Notes under the pieces: model-generated | What the model was told of the DNA's origin: nothing | What the model saw: only the letters and a program-made list of their open reading frames with translations | The model's database searches: none | Assembly (NCBI RefSeq): GCF_037201805.1 | Contig: NZ_CP147406.1 | Span: 1-62,939 of the forward strand | Reading direction: 5' to 3' | Source: Bacillus sp. FJAT-52991 | GTDB lineage: Bacteria > Bacillota > Bacilli > Bacillales > Domibacillaceae | DNA: 62,939 nt | Made by a program: the position numbers and the translations under genes | Shown here: piece by piece, positions 7,417 through 16,920 of the stretch | How positions within the stretch are numbered: position 1 is the first letter of the stretch | Layout: every line of letters starts with the position of its first letter

Positions 7417-7428
7417 GGGGTACCGCCA
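7417..7428 (+). repeat. Possible decayed Tn4430-type transposon end
   Basis: GGGGTACCGCCA equals the first 12 bases of Tn4430-type Tn3-family ends, but the next bases diverge. The rest of 7286..7506 shows no gene. Confidence 0.25.
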
Positions 7429-7506
7429 TACAAGGTTCGGGTAGTATTTTTCAAAACGCTGTGCTGAAAAATCTCCACCCTAAAACAAGGAAAATCTATT
7501 TCTCGC

Positions 7507-7670
7507 TTTATAAAGATGCTAGAATTATCCATGGAGATTTAATTCAGGGGTTTACGAAGTTCTTTCTTAAGTAGGATTACTAGGAGGACAACGAGAACCA
7601 GTCGTAACTATTAAACAGTCCGATCTGGAAGTTGTTGCGTATCGTTTACCGAGAGATTTACATAGAAAAT
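7507..7670 (+). pseudogene. Decayed copy of the gene at 2180
   Basis: Sequence and translation match 2123..2400 with gaps: GATGCTAGAATTATCCATGG, then AGAACCAGTCGTAAC and TATCGTTTACCGAGAG. The part corresponding to the first 40 codons is deleted, and the fragment ends where the IS1182-type remnant begins. Confidence 0.5.
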
Positions 7671-8047
7671 GTTCAAACAGGTCGGTATCTTTAAAACGAC
7701 GCTCATAATTTTTCCCAAACGTGGAGAAGTGCGGCACTTTATCATGGAAGCCGTAACCTAAGAACCAGCGATAGGCCAATATTCGTTTCCACTTCTTCAA
7801 TGGTCTTACGCATCGAACGAATCCCGAAGGTGTATTGAATGAATGTCAGCTTCACCAAAATCACTGGATCAATACTCGGACGACCTACTTTTGAATACAT
7901 ATCCTTCACCAAATCATAAATAAAAGAGAAATCAATTGCCGCCTCGATTTTACGAACTAAATGATTCTCTGGCACCAGTTGATCGAGAGCGATCATTTCT
8001 ATTTGATCACGTTGAATGGAATTGTGTTTCGAAAGCATCGTCATCAT
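7671..8047 (-). pseudogene. IS1182-family transposase, N-terminal fragment with a frameshift
   Basis: The N-terminus (IALDQLVPENHLVRKIE, then IDFSFIYDLVKDMYSKVG and RPSIDPVILVKLTFIQY) is characteristic of IS1182-family transposases. An extra base near 7785 moves the reading into the next frame (AYRWFLGYGFHDKVPHFSTF). It is cut off at about 7671, leaving roughly the first quarter, without the catalytic core. The element end lies just upstream as a long hairpin. Confidence 0.8.
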
Positions 8048-8083
8048 CTCAAGATTTGTATTACTTCCATTTTATATCAAAAA

Positions 8084-8126
8084 AGACTGTAGGCAAACTC
8101 GATTTTATCGAGTTTGTCTACAGTCT
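8084..8126. repeat. Hairpin at the end of the IS1182 remnant
   Basis: AGACTGTAGGCAAACTCGAT and its near-perfect complement (one G-T) are separated by TTT. It sits immediately upstream of the transposase start and is probably the element end region; it could also stop incoming transcription. Confidence 0.6.
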
Positions 8127-8141
8127 GAGACTAGTATACTA

Positions 8142-8360
8142 CTAGTCTTTTTTTGTGTTTTTAATAATAAAATACCCAGCTTTAGTTAATAAGTAAAATG
8201 TGGAAATAATCATCAAGGTTCTAGATATTACATAACCGTCAATTGCTAAGTCATAGCCTTTTGGTATTAGCAGCTCATTTTGAAAGTTTAAATAAATCGA
8301 GAATAAAATAGGTGCCGAAATAAAAAGTATAGCTATCATAAACTTAAATTCTTTGTTCAC
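8142..8360 (-). CDS. Small two-helix membrane protein
   Basis: It encodes 72 residues from GTG 8360, seven nt after AGGAGG. The first membrane segment (MIAILFISAPILFSIYL) and the second (TLMIISTFYLLTKAGYFII) frame a short polar loop, with a Lys-rich tail. No family was recognised. It lies next to a dif-like site at 8394..8421 and upstream of the spore-coat gene on the other strand. Confidence 0.5.
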   Translation of the reverse strand: MNKEFKFMIAILFISAPILFSIYLNFQNELLIPKGYDLAIDGYVISRTLMIISTFYLLTKAGYFIIKNTKKD

Positions 8361-8393
8361 AACAATTCCTCCTGAGTTAATACTATTATTTGA

Positions 8394-8421
8394 GCACGAC
8401 ATAATATCCTTTCTAGGAATT
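8394..8421. other. dif-like tyrosine-recombinase site
   Basis: The arms are GCACGACATAA and TTCTAGGAATT with the six-base centre TATCCT. The Bacillus subtilis chromosomal dif site (read on this strand) has ACATAA, a six-base centre starting TAT, and TTCTAGGAA. So 10 of 11 bases of the XerC arm and the inner six of the XerD arm agree. Small Xer-like recombinases are encoded at 21559, 48230 and 61440. Confidence 0.6.
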
Positions 8422-8676
8422 GTCCTTTTTATTTTACTATATATTTTTGTTTATTACCGTAAAAGTAAGAAAAATCCATTTTTCGTTTTGCGTATTCCTT
8501 TTCTACTTCAATTAGAAAATGTCTGTCAAAGTACCAATTTACATACTGGTTTTATGATAATAATCATGATTAATTTATCAAGGATTAACCATGACGAATG
8601 TAGTATCCTCTTTGTCTAGGACTACGTACGATAATAATAAATGTTATTTTTTATTATTCAGAAAGGGGATTAACTT

Positions 8677-9333
8677 ATGACTAGTTGTTTTACCTATTTA
8701 TTTAAAAAAATAGAGACAATTAATAAAAAAAAAACACATACACTTGAGTGTCAGTCTGCATTGCCAGTAATCATATTCAAAAAAAATGGAAAACCACTTT
8801 CTATTGTTGGATTTTCAAGAGGTTCTTGCTTTGAATCGCATTTTTTCACGGTATTATCTATAAATAAAGAAACCCAATGCGCTGTACTTGAAGTTCTTCT
8901 TTGTAAACCGGGAAAGTTATTTCGTACAGAAGCATGTGTTACCGTTGATATTTCTTGTATTTGTGGTATCGAAATTGTTTCTATACCAGTTTTCGATTGT
9001 TTTTTAGAAGCGCATATGACGAATGATCATTTCTGTTTGCCATTCACATTAGCGAAAGCAGATACCCCCAAAATCATATGGAGCAGCACAAATCAACATA
9101 AAATAAAGAATGTGGCAACGATAAGTGTTAATTATGAAGGAACAGACCCGGAAATGAAACTGATTATAAATACAAAAGAGAAGGCAATACCACTAGCAGT
9201 ACTTAAAGGTCAAATGAGTTCGATTACTGCTTTAAATTTATTATCTATTGAAGTTTCAACTCCCAACGAGCAAGTAAAAGGGACAGTAGAAATCCAATTG
9301 AATCTGTGCGAAAAAAAGATAGTTCATTTGTAA
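8677..9333 (+). CDS. CotY/CotZ/ExsY-like spore coat or exosporium protein
   Basis: It encodes 218 residues starting after GAAAGGGGAT. The central 100 residues follow the CotY/CotZ pattern: LPVIIFKKNGKPLSIVGF, then SCFESHFFTVLSI, then CAVLEVLL, and ACVTVDISCICGIE, with the Cys-rich core used to cross-link these proteins into a crust. A C-terminal extension of about 90 residues, beta-rich, is not part of classical CotZ. The next gene is an Ena-like subunit. In Bacillus cereus group spores a CotZ paralogue is reported to anchor L-type appendages, so an anchoring role is a reasonable inference. Confidence 0.7.
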   Translation: MTSCFTYLFKKIETINKKKTHTLECQSALPVIIFKKNGKPLSIVGFSRGSCFESHFFTVLSINKETQCAVLEVLLCKPGKLFRTEACVTVDISCICGIEIVSIPVFDCFLEAHMTNDHFCLPFTLAKADTPKIIWSSTNQHKIKNVATISVNYEGTDPEMKLIINTKEKAIPLAVLKGQMSSITALNLLSIEVSTPNEQVKGTVEIQLNLCEKKIVHL

Positions 9334-9871
9334 TTGTGTTCGAGTTAATTTTATAATTTAGAACTTTTGGAACTCAAGATCTTCGAGACATAACCGAACA
9401 ACTTGAGGGTTCCGAGGGAATTACATTATCATGCTATAATCCTATATTCTTTAATCGCTCGAGTTGTGGAGCGAATCCTGGCCGTCAAACCATTGAAACG
9501 AAACCCTGTCTTTTTGTACGACTGTAGTTTTCTTTATTCTAAATAAATTTCATCCGAAGCATCCCATTCAGAAATGATTGTGGTCATAAATGAATAGGAT
9601 GCGGTGACAGAAACAATGTTTTAAAAAAACTCAGATTAAACCCAATTGGGCATCAGGAAAAACAGTGACTAAAAAAGCCTCACTTCCAATTTTATTCTAT
9701 ATTAGAAACGGATTGAATTAAAGTAACGCTAGTACAACAATTATTGAAAACAGCGTGATATAGAGTTCTTATTTAATTAAAAAAAACATGAAAAATATCA
9801 AAGGACTAATCTACACATATTTAAAATCGAAATTATGAAATTGATTTGTTTATCCTAGACAGTGTGTCCAA
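9334..9871. other. Intergenic region, no gene seen
   Basis: No open frame with a ribosome site was found. One imperfect hairpin is visible, GCATCCCATTCA near 9560 with a matching TGAATAGGATGC about 17 bases later. The 5' end may hold the terminator of the CotZ-like gene, but no clear stem with a T-run is seen. Confidence 0.4.
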
Positions 9872-9898
9872 ACAACACAAAGCAATGAACATACAATA
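9872..9898 (+). promoter_or_regulatory. Candidate sigma-K promoter of the Ena-like gene
   Basis: CATACAATA (9890..9898) matches the mother-cell sigma-K -10 consensus CATAnnnTA, with AC 16 bp upstream. This suits a late spore-surface protein. Confidence 0.55.
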
Positions 9899-9939
9899 TA
9901 AATGTACATGTACAATAAAAAATGAAAAGGAGCCAAATA

Positions 9940-10287
9940 ATGGCTAAATTAAATTGTAATATGAATATGGAAGAAGAATCTTGTTGCGTAGATGATCAAG
10001 TTTGTCTAACTGTAGAACTAGAAGATACTGGTACTAATTTTACATTTTGGGAAGATTTTAGCGACTTTGTGATAAATAGCACAATCGTTGTTAAAAACAA
10101 TGAAGTAGGTGATGATCAAGGTATTACTGCAACACTAGTAATTAATGGTCAGCCGGTTGCTACCATTGATCCAGGTGACACAAAATCTGTTACTGCTAAT
10201 GGCATAAAATCTCTTGCAATTCAAGCCCCTTCAGGAAATCCAGAAAGTACCGTCGACATTTCATTCTCTTTACACTATAAATTCTAA
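9940..10287 (+). CDS. Endospore appendage (Ena, DUF3992-type) subunit-like protein
   Basis: It encodes 115 residues from ATG 9940, eight nt after AAAGGAG; the ATG at 9922 overlaps that site. An N-terminal arm with a Cys pair (EEESCCVDDQVC) precedes one beta-sandwich: FVINSTIVVKNN, then ITATLVINGQPVATI, GDTKSVTANGIKSLAI, and VDISFSLHYKF. A Cys-bearing N-terminal connector plus a jelly-roll domain is the layout of Ena pilus subunits, which polymerise on spores through disulfides. A candidate sigma-K promoter precedes it and a CotZ-like gene lies upstream. Family assignment is by pattern only. Confidence 0.6.
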   Translation: MAKLNCNMNMEEESCCVDDQVCLTVELEDTGTNFTFWEDFSDFVINSTIVVKNNEVGDDQGITATLVINGQPVATIDPGDTKSVTANGIKSLAIQAPSGNPESTVDISFSLHYKF

Positions 10288-10403
10288 GTTTTGCATAAGT
10301 AGTTTAGTATCATACTCAGGCATCACTTGAGAATATAGGTAGTAGAGGAAAACGTATGATGCTCATGCCCCCACTATCATATTGCTCAGTGTTTTAGTGG
10401 GAC

Positions 10404-10463
10404 ATACTTTATGACACGCTGGAAAACAGATATTATCCTTCGTGTCATAAAGTATCTATTTTT
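10404..10463 (+). terminator. Terminator of the Ena-like gene
   Basis: ATACTTTATGACACG (10404..10418) pairs perfectly with 10441..10455 across a 22-nt loop and is followed by CTATTTTTATTTT. Confidence 0.75.
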
Positions 10464-10529
10464 ATTTTGAAATATTTCACTTCACTGATAGACTTTTTGA
10501 CATAGATTGATAGATTTTGGAATAAGTTG

Positions 10530-10772
10530 CTAGAGTTGAAATTGGGGCATGCACGGGTTTCTGCCAAAGATCAAAATCCGGACTGGCAGATTAAGAAATT
10601 TTGGGAACTTGAAATTGATGAACGGTATATCTTCATTGATAAGCAAAGTGGAAAAGATTTTAACCGGCCGCAGTACCAAGCAATGCTTTTAATCCTTCGT
10701 AAAGGGGGGGGGATCTACCTTGATGCACTAGATCGATTAGGTCGGGATTATGATGGAATCATACAAGAATGG
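10530..10772 (+). pseudogene. Tn3-type serine resolvase, N-terminal fragment
   Basis: HARVSAKDQNPDWQIKKFWE, then DKQSGKDFNRPQYQAML and LDRLGRDYDGIIQEW are the N-terminal catalytic domain of TnpR-like resolvases (catalytic Ser in ARVS). The frame is stopped by the IS231-like insertion at 10773, so the rest of the catalytic domain and the DNA-binding part are gone. It may be the last trace of the Tn3-family transposon that supplied the 38-bp ends elsewhere. Confidence 0.75.
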
Positions 10773-12264
10773 GGTCCTACCACATGCCCATCAAGCTAAT
10801 AAAATAAGTTTCCCCCTAAATGAAAAAAACGTTATTCTTTCAGTAAAATACTCGAAAAGGATGACGTTTTTTTATGAACCTCTCGCTTTCTGAAGAATTA
10901 CATCTCTTCTCACAGGAATTACAACGCTTTCTATCTCCAATCGTCCTGCAAGAAATCGCCAAGCAAGTTGGTTTTGTGCAGCGATCTAGTAAGTATCAAG
11001 CAGACGAACTCATCGCCCTTTGCGTTTGGCTCAGCCAAGAAGTCGCAAGTACATCGCTTACGCAACTCTGTAGTCGGTTAGAGGCTTCAACGGGCGTACT
11101 CATGAGCCAAGAGGGACTCAATCAACGCTTTAATCCAGCAGCTGTCACCCTTCCTCCAAGAAGTCTTTACTTCGCTCCTAACACAGAAACTTTGTGCGAC
11201 ACAATCGCTATCTTCACACATGATTTCTGCTTTCGAACGTATTCGGATTTTAGATGCGACGGTGTTTCAGCTACCAGATGCCTTCGCAAGTGATTATCAA
11301 GGTTCTGGTGGAAGTAGTCATACGGCTGGCGTGAAGATTCAGCTTGAATACGACTTACTGAGTGGTCAGTTTTTAAACGTGCAGCTCGGTCCTGGGAAAA
11401 ACAATGATAAAACATACGGTACGATTTGTCTTAGAACTGTAGTGGCAGGTGATTTGTGCTTACGTGACCTCGGCTACTTCGATTTAGGCGTACAAGCCAT
11501 TCACGATAAAGGAGCTTACTATATCTCTCGTTTGAAGTTGAATACACGCATCTCTATCAAGAAGCCTCACCCGGAGTACTTCAAAAATGGCACGTTGAAA
11601 AATCAAGCTGTGCGTGAGAAGAAGAAAGGCATTGTCATGAAAGACAAAAGCAAGCGTTTGATGGGTATAAATGTGTACATTACGAACACAACACCCGGAG
11701 AAGTATCAACTGACTATGTGCACGCTCTGTATTCACTACGTTGACAAATTGAAATTTTGTTTAAAACATGGAAATCGTGCTTCGAAATTGATGCATGTAA
11801 AAATATCAAAAAAGAACGCCTAGAATGCCACTTGTACGGGCAACTCATCGGCATTCTTCTCTGTTCTTCCACCATGTTTCACATGCGACAGCTCCTACTA
11901 GAAAAGAAAAAGCAAGAACTGAGTGAATTCAAGGCGATTTATATGATTAAAGACTACTATCCGTTACTATTTGAGGCAATGTCTAGTGGCACAAATGAAC
12001 TCGTAAAGATTCTCCATCGCCTCTATCAATTGCTTAAAAAGAATGGTCGTAAGTGTCATCGGTATAAGAAGATGACCGTCTTTGATATTCTAGGAGTTGT
12101 GTATGAAACGACGGTGAAGCATAGACAAACTGCCTAGCGAAAAAATGGCATTTTAATAGGCTTCTTTGTCATGTCTGCTTTTCTATCACTCGCTAGTTTT
12201 GAAACAAGGACCATTTTGTATCTAATCATTTACGTTGTTAGCTTGATGCGCATGGGGTAGGACC
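10773..12264. mobile_element. IS231-like (IS4 family) insertion sequence, inactive
   Basis: The ends are GGTCCTACCACATGCCCATC and, inverted at 12238..12264, the same with two mismatches. CATGCCCATCAA is the hallmark of IS231 ends. The element is inserted in the resolvase gene. Outer flanks read GGGTCCTACC and GGGTAGGACC, which are inverted rather than direct, so no target duplication is seen. A related deleted copy is at 3312. Confidence 0.8.
10874..12137 (+). pseudogene. IS231-like transposase, frameshifted and with an internal stop
   Basis: The N-terminus (LSEELHLFSQELQRFLSPIV) leads into a frame change near 11215..11290; the next frame carries [12 protein letters not shown] (first Asp) and [12 protein letters not shown] (second Asp). 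At 11742..11744 a TGA replaces the Trp codon of the RWPIEI motif (the other copy has [11 protein letters not shown]), and the remainder, [12 protein letters not shown] to the end, is in the same frame. About 420 residues would be full length. Two independent lesions mean no active transposase. Confidence 0.85.
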
Positions 12265-12800
12265 TCTAGAAGCATTTGCACGGCAGCCGCAGCCATCTTC
12301 TTCGCTGTCTGCCTGCGCTTACGCTCCGGCTAGAGCTCCAAAGCTGGCTGCTCTATTCGAAGAAGCCCTTCATCCAAGCATCCTCATTTTGCACCCATGC
12401 TGAAGCCGATTCAAGGAAGAAAACTCAGCGCATCGATGCAAAGAAGAAAAAACAAAGAAGGAAGAAAACAACCTTTGAAGAAACGTTGTTTTCTTTTTTA
12501 TTCGTGGGCTAATTCAGAGAAGCCTTGCACAGATGCCGCTCCCGTCTTCTACGCCCCTAAGCCTCCGCTCACGCTCCAGCCCAAGCTCCGAAGCCGAGAG
12601 CTTAATTCGAGAAGCTAAATCTTTCGCGAGAGAACTCGCAGAAGCGTTTAGCCAACTCAAAGAAGAAAGGAAGCCATCCACCGTTCTGACGAACCGTGGA
12701 TGGTCGGATCTTGATCAGCGGGATTTTCTTTAGAAACAGCAACGTCTTTTTAAGAAGAAACGTTTATTCGAAGAAAAGAAACAAAGAAGATTTTTTTATT
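12265..12800. repeat. Dispersed repeat units B and C (GAAGAAACGTTG family)
   Basis: Two head-to-tail relatives of the 5337..5590 unit meet at the motif near 12477 (GAAGAAACGTTGTTTTCTTT). A degenerate further copy lies around 12751 (AAGAAGAAACGTTTATTCG). Open frames here carry no ribosome sites and are shared with other repeat copies in different frames, so they are not called. Confidence 0.6.
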
Positions 12801-13243
12801 CTTCTGCTTCGTTGAGCCTATTCGAAAAAATGCTTCATACAGGGAAAAACCGCTGCTGCTCGCTCATAGACCAGTTCTCTGAATGAGAGCGACCTTTAGC
12901 CAACCTCGCACCCCAAAACAGGGAGAAAGAGCTGGAGGAAGCCCGATGTGATCATTCATGATATGTTTGTTTCCTTGTTCTGTTGCAATATATTTGAATT
13001 ATGCACATAAATCTAAATTCAAATATTAAATAATATAATTACATCAAGCATCTAAGGAAAGTCAGCTGAACGATCTGCGCGCTTTCGCTTGCCCCGCTGC
13101 TCGCTCCGAGACTTTGCCCCCCTTACGATGGAATGAGATCTCTTTCATGAAAGAATATGTACCTTTCTTTTACTCACACCTGCCCGAGCGCGGGAGCCAG
13201 GCTTACGCCCATAATATAAGAGCGAGAACCAGTACGAGTGTGA
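12801..13243. other. Intergenic region, no gene seen
   Basis: It consists of an AT-rich stretch (about 12960..13045) between GC-rich ones downstream of the primase-like gene. The AT-rich block next to replication genes could be part of an origin, but no iterons were found in it. Confidence 0.3.
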
Positions 13244-14536
13244 TTATAATTGTTTCTTAAGCTTTCGTATGTATCCTTCACTGACGGCCAACAGCTTGCC
13301 TAACTCTGTGTTATTTGCTTCGGGATGCCTTTTGATCGCTTGCTGGAGCTGCCAGAGCCTGTCTTCTGTCTTATCTTTTTGCTTCTCTAAGTATTCGCCG
13401 CGGCTGATGGAACCGCGTTTTGCCCTGAAAGCAAGTTTATCCCGTTCCCGCTTTCGTCTTCGTTTCTCATGACTGTCAATAATCGTCCGCAAGTGTTCCT
13501 GCTCTTCCGGCTGTATGTCGAGCCATTGAATAATGGTAGTATTCTTTAAATTGTATCCAGCCCCCGGATATCCTTTCTGAATCGCTTCCTCATTGGCTTG
13601 CTTGTTGCTTTTTGCCCGCCAGGCCTGTTCCGCGCTTCTCGTTGCCCGAATTACTTCCCGTTCCTTTAGCGGTTCCTTGAATTCGCTGTTAAATTCAAGC
13701 ATCTGTTGCAGAGAATCACTGGCATCATCGGTTAAACAGTAGCTCCAATAACGGTACAGAAAGCATAAAAGCTCGCGATGGCCTTGAACATGATAATTCC
13801 GCAAATTGATTAGACGAACCAGATCAAGCAGTCTCGTATAATGCAGATTGCGCACGTTATACAGATGAACAACCTTTGCTGTCCTGCCAGGCTTTTTCGG
13901 CTGTGACGGGGCTAATTCAGGCAAATACTCCGACTGTAGCTCACGCAGTCCGTACCGGTACTCATGCCTGTACTGGATATCTACTTGGATTCCGCTTTTC
14001 GAATTGTAGGTGCCGGCCACCCGAAACACCCTTGTCGCATCGATGGATTTTTTATCCGCTCCGACATATTCCAGCTTTCCGCAAAAGTCGTTTTGCAGCG
14101 CCTGCCACAGAGGCAGTGCTTTGTAAGGCACGGGGTCAATCAGCCATATGCACACAAGCCCCCGCCCCGAAAAAATGATGATGTTCGGATCAGGAAGGGT
14201 CTTCTTGAATACTTCCAATTCCAGTTTCCCAAGAACCCATTTAGGATCATAGTTTAATTGATGACAATCTACATCGACATACAAGGCCCGCAGTTGCCTG
14301 ATATTCTCGATTCTGCGCTGAGGCTTGTAAAAGGTATTCTGGCTGAAATAAACGTTCTCACCGAGCCAATTAGGCATCTGTGAAGCTAATTCTTCCGGGC
14401 GGTAATGATACTGCTTCCACGCACCGGACCGTTCTTTTTTGGCAAAGGTTACCCATCCATCTGCTTCCTGATGATGAAAAAGCACATGTTCCCTTGCCTG
14501 ATCAAGAGACGATTCCTCTAATTTTAGATTCTTCAC
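13244..14536 (-). CDS. Plasmid replication protein with AEP-primase-like domain
   Basis: It encodes 430 residues, with GTG start at 14536 eight nt after GGGAGG. The N-terminal half resembles archaeo-eukaryotic-type primases of plasmids: ALYVDVDCHQ (acidic DxD metal site, about 86-95), IIIFSGRGLVCIWLI, and DATRVFRVAGTYNSKSG. The basic C-terminus has a helix-turn-helix (NTELGKLLAVSEGYIRKL). It probably primes or initiates plasmid replication. It lies in the same orientation as, and downstream of, the Rep-like gene at 15318. There is no recognisable helicase domain. Confidence 0.65.
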   Translation of the reverse strand: MKNLKLEESSLDQAREHVLFHHQEADGWVTFAKKERSGAWKQYHYRPEELASQMPNWLGENVYFSQNTFYKPQRRIENIRQLRALYVDVDCHQLNYDPKWVLGKLELEVFKKTLPDPNIIIFSGRGLVCIWLIDPVPYKALPLWQALQNDFCGKLEYVGADKKSIDATRVFRVAGTYNSKSGIQVDIQYRHEYRYGLRELQSEYLPELAPSQPKKPGRTAKVVHLYNVRNLHYTRLLDLVRLINLRNYHVQGHRELLCFLYRYWSYCLTDDASDSLQQMLEFNSEFKEPLKEREVIRATRSAEQAWRAKSNKQANEEAIQKGYPGAGYNLKNTTIIQWLDIQPEEQEHLRTIIDSHEKRRRKRERDKLAFRAKRGSISRGEYLEKQKDKTEDRLWQLQQAIKRHPEANNTELGKLLAVSEGYIRKLKKQL

Positions 14537-15171
14537 AAAAAACCTCCCGCAAGTTATGGATATAGAGCCAAGTCTTTCGTTTTTTTCTTATGAATGGAAT
14601 CCATGTAAAACTAGTAGACTTACTTTTTTAGTGAGTGAAAATAAAATAAGATCGTAAAGCAGTCAGAATGTTTATAGGTGCTGTATCGCCAGCACTAGGC
14701 GTAGAAAAGCTCAATGATGAGGGCTGATTAAACCATAACAAAATGCCCATAAGCAGTAAATTTGCAATAATGGACGTTTATAAGTGATAAACTTCCTGAT
14801 ATCCGTATGATAAAAATGAATATTTTCAACAGATAAATATCGTGAATATATTTTATAAGAATAATTTTTTTGTTTGCTATTCATTTTTGTTAGTATAAAA
14901 ATCATAATAAGTAAACAATCAAATATATAAAATAATAATCAAAATAAAAGATCAGAAATAATAAGCGCTTTTTTGAAATGAATGGCTGCTCCTTGTCCTG
15001 ACTGGTTTAATAGGAGTTAGGCAGATGTTCATATTTGATATATTCATTGATTAACAGGCAATCTGCTGAGGTTTTCACGATTTAGAAGCAATCTAATGAT
15101 AGAAGAAACGGGTAAGAGGCCATTATTTGATACATTCAGAAATCAGAGGTAATCTGCTGATAATAGGTGCC
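14537..15171. other. AT-rich intergenic region with short imperfect repeats
   Basis: Three imperfect copies of a motif like AATCTGCTGAT occur at about 15058, 15090 and 15160, each about 20 bp after a TTGATAnATTCA-like sequence (two of the three). The region precedes the primase-like gene and could be an origin or control element. No gene was found. Confidence 0.35.
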
Positions 15172-15212
15172 ATAAAAAAAGAGAACCAGCTATTTAAGAG
15201 AGCCAGTTCTCT
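15172..15212 (-). terminator. Terminator downstream of the Rep-like gene
   Basis: AGAGAAC/GTTCTCT with an inner GCT/AGC extension; on the minus strand the stem is followed by TTTTTTTATGG. Confidence 0.7.
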
Positions 15213-15317
15213 AAAAAACAGGGGGCCGATCCGGCAAGAAGGCGTCTGTTTTCTTTTTTTCTTGATTTTTGGACACGGAAAAAAGCCCTGTTTTGCCGAA
15301 ATTTAAAAAACAAGGCG

Positions 15318-16475
15318 TTAAATGATATGCAGGGCAGGCACTTGTCCCGTTTGAATATATTCGTTGTATTTCGCCCGATGCATTTTATCATATGGAATTT
15401 TTTTAAGTTCGAAAGGAAGCTCCCGGCGGTAAATCGTCCGGAAATAGGCGCCTATGGATGTATGGAACGAGAATTTCCCTTTTCTCTCTTCTTGTATGCG
15501 GATATGTTGCTCAAATTTATCCAGGCAACGGAAAAACACCGTCTCTGCCCATGCATCCCGATAAGTATAGTTTCCTTCATGGTGCTCTTCCTCGATCAGA
15601 TATTTGACGAGATCAAGAACCTCTTGCTTAAAGGCTAGCATAATATCAAACAGATCACGCGGCTTGTAGCGCAGTTTCAGCCCGTCCAGTATATAAAGGA
15701 CGTTCTCCTGAAATTTGGCCAAAAGCGGCTCCACATGAAATTCATCTGTATTTTCCTTTACGCATTCCGGTTTTAAGCGGAAAACGACTTTATGGATCCA
15801 CAGCTGATGGCCGCGGACTTGGATTCCTGTGTACTCTACTTCAAAAAGTGGTTCAAGGATCGCTAACACCTCTCTGACACCCTTCGCTCTTTTCTTCAAT
15901 TTCTCTTTCAATGTTTTCATGGTCCGCGACTGCTCAAGGAGAGACACTTCATTCTTGCCCTCTAGTTTTGCCACTCCATGCCGGAACTGGTTGAACAGCG
16001 AAAACATCAGTTCAAATGCTTCCGGATTAGACGTGCGGACAAACTCCGCAACAATATTTGTATTCAGGAGGGTATGAGGGACCGTAAAGTAATTTAACTC
16101 ATGGCCATTCTTCAGCTCTGGCGTTGAATACGCCTGATAATTGGTCAACACCCATACAGGCAGGCCATTAGGCAGAATTTCTTCATAAAGAAACCCGTGA
16201 TCTTCTAAAAACTTGCGTCCTGCGTGCATCGTTGAATAAGCCACTTGCAGTTTTTTGCTCCAGAAAGATAAATTGAACTCCTGGACTTTGCCTTGGCTGT
16301 TTTTCTCGATATGGATTTGATTTAAGACGGAAAGCAGCACAGCATAAGCGCTTGCGGGCACCTGCATGCTTTTTTCTTTCTGGAATGCGCGCAGATCTTC
16401 CAGCAGCTGGTGCGGAAAGCGGAAGCCGTCGATTTTGACCATTTGTCTTTTCGTTTTCTTGCGCAAATTGACCAT
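15318..16475 (-). CDS. Plasmid replication initiator-like protein (iteron-associated)
   Basis: It encodes 385 residues from ATG 16475, seven nt after GGAGGG; the longer frame to 16526 is rejected. The N-terminal winged-helix pattern (VPASAYAVLLSVLNQIHI, then FWSKKLQVAYSTMHAGRKFL) resembles initiators that bind iterons. The second half is helical with basic patches. The gene points away from the iteron array at 16635..17187 that begins about 160 bp upstream, the usual arrangement for an iteron-regulated Rep. No exact family name can be given. It is probably autoregulated through the iterons. Confidence 0.65.
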   Translation of the reverse strand: MVNLRKKTKRQMVKIDGFRFPHQLLEDLRAFQKEKSMQVPASAYAVLLSVLNQIHIEKNSQGKVQEFNLSFWSKKLQVAYSTMHAGRKFLEDHGFLYEEILPNGLPVWVLTNYQAYSTPELKNGHELNYFTVPHTLLNTNIVAEFVRTSNPEAFELMFSLFNQFRHGVAKLEGKNEVSLLEQSRTMKTLKEKLKKRAKGVREVLAILEPLFEVEYTGIQVRGHQLWIHKVVFRLKPECVKENTDEFHVEPLLAKFQENVLYILDGLKLRYKPRDLFDIMLAFKQEVLDLVKYLIEEEHHEGNYTYRDAWAETVFFRCLDKFEQHIRIQEERKGKFSFHTSIGAYFRTIYRRELPFELKKIPYDKMHRAKYNEYIQTGQVPALHII

Positions 16476-16634
16476 GTTGATACCCTCCTTTCGGTCGTTT
16501 GATGTATAAGCATGTCTATTATACACTATGGCTTTTTCAAAAACGGCTCTCTCTAAGAGAAAAATGGCAAGTTTGGAACATGCCTTCAGCCCAGGTGGGA
16601 CAAGGGCTCAGCGATTTTTTAAATTTTTTTCAAC

Positions 16635-16850
16635 TGCACGGGTAGGACGGAGTGAAATGGAAAGTGGCAAGATTGTATTTTTTGGTAAAAGTCTATAAAC
16701 GTTGATTTAACAAGCTTTTTATCCAATCCATTTTTAAAAAGGTGCACGGGTAGGACGGGATTTTTTTAAAATGGCAAAAAAAAGGTGTGCAGGTAGGACG
16801 GAGAAAAACGCAAAGTGGCAAGAAAGATGCACGGGTAGGACGGAAAATGG
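16635..16850. repeat. Diverged iterons
   Basis: Four spaced copies of TGCACGGGTAGGACGG or a close variant start near 16635, 16743, 16785 and 16828, separated by A-rich spacers with GGCAAG. They extend the regular array toward the rep gene. Confidence 0.8.
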
Positions 16851-16920
16851 CAAGAAAACGACAAATTTCGAGCGAATTCCGCTATTTTCTACCTAATTTA
16901 TGTCAAAAAAAAGATAAAAA

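Noticed and set aside
8353..8619. Plus-strand 88-codon hydrophobic frame
   Set aside because: It runs antisense through the start of the minus-strand membrane gene and its promoter and over the dif-like site; no ribosome site.
12276..12733. Open frames on the plus strand
   Set aside because: They lie in dispersed repeats, lack ribosome sites, and the repeat copies elsewhere do not keep the frame.
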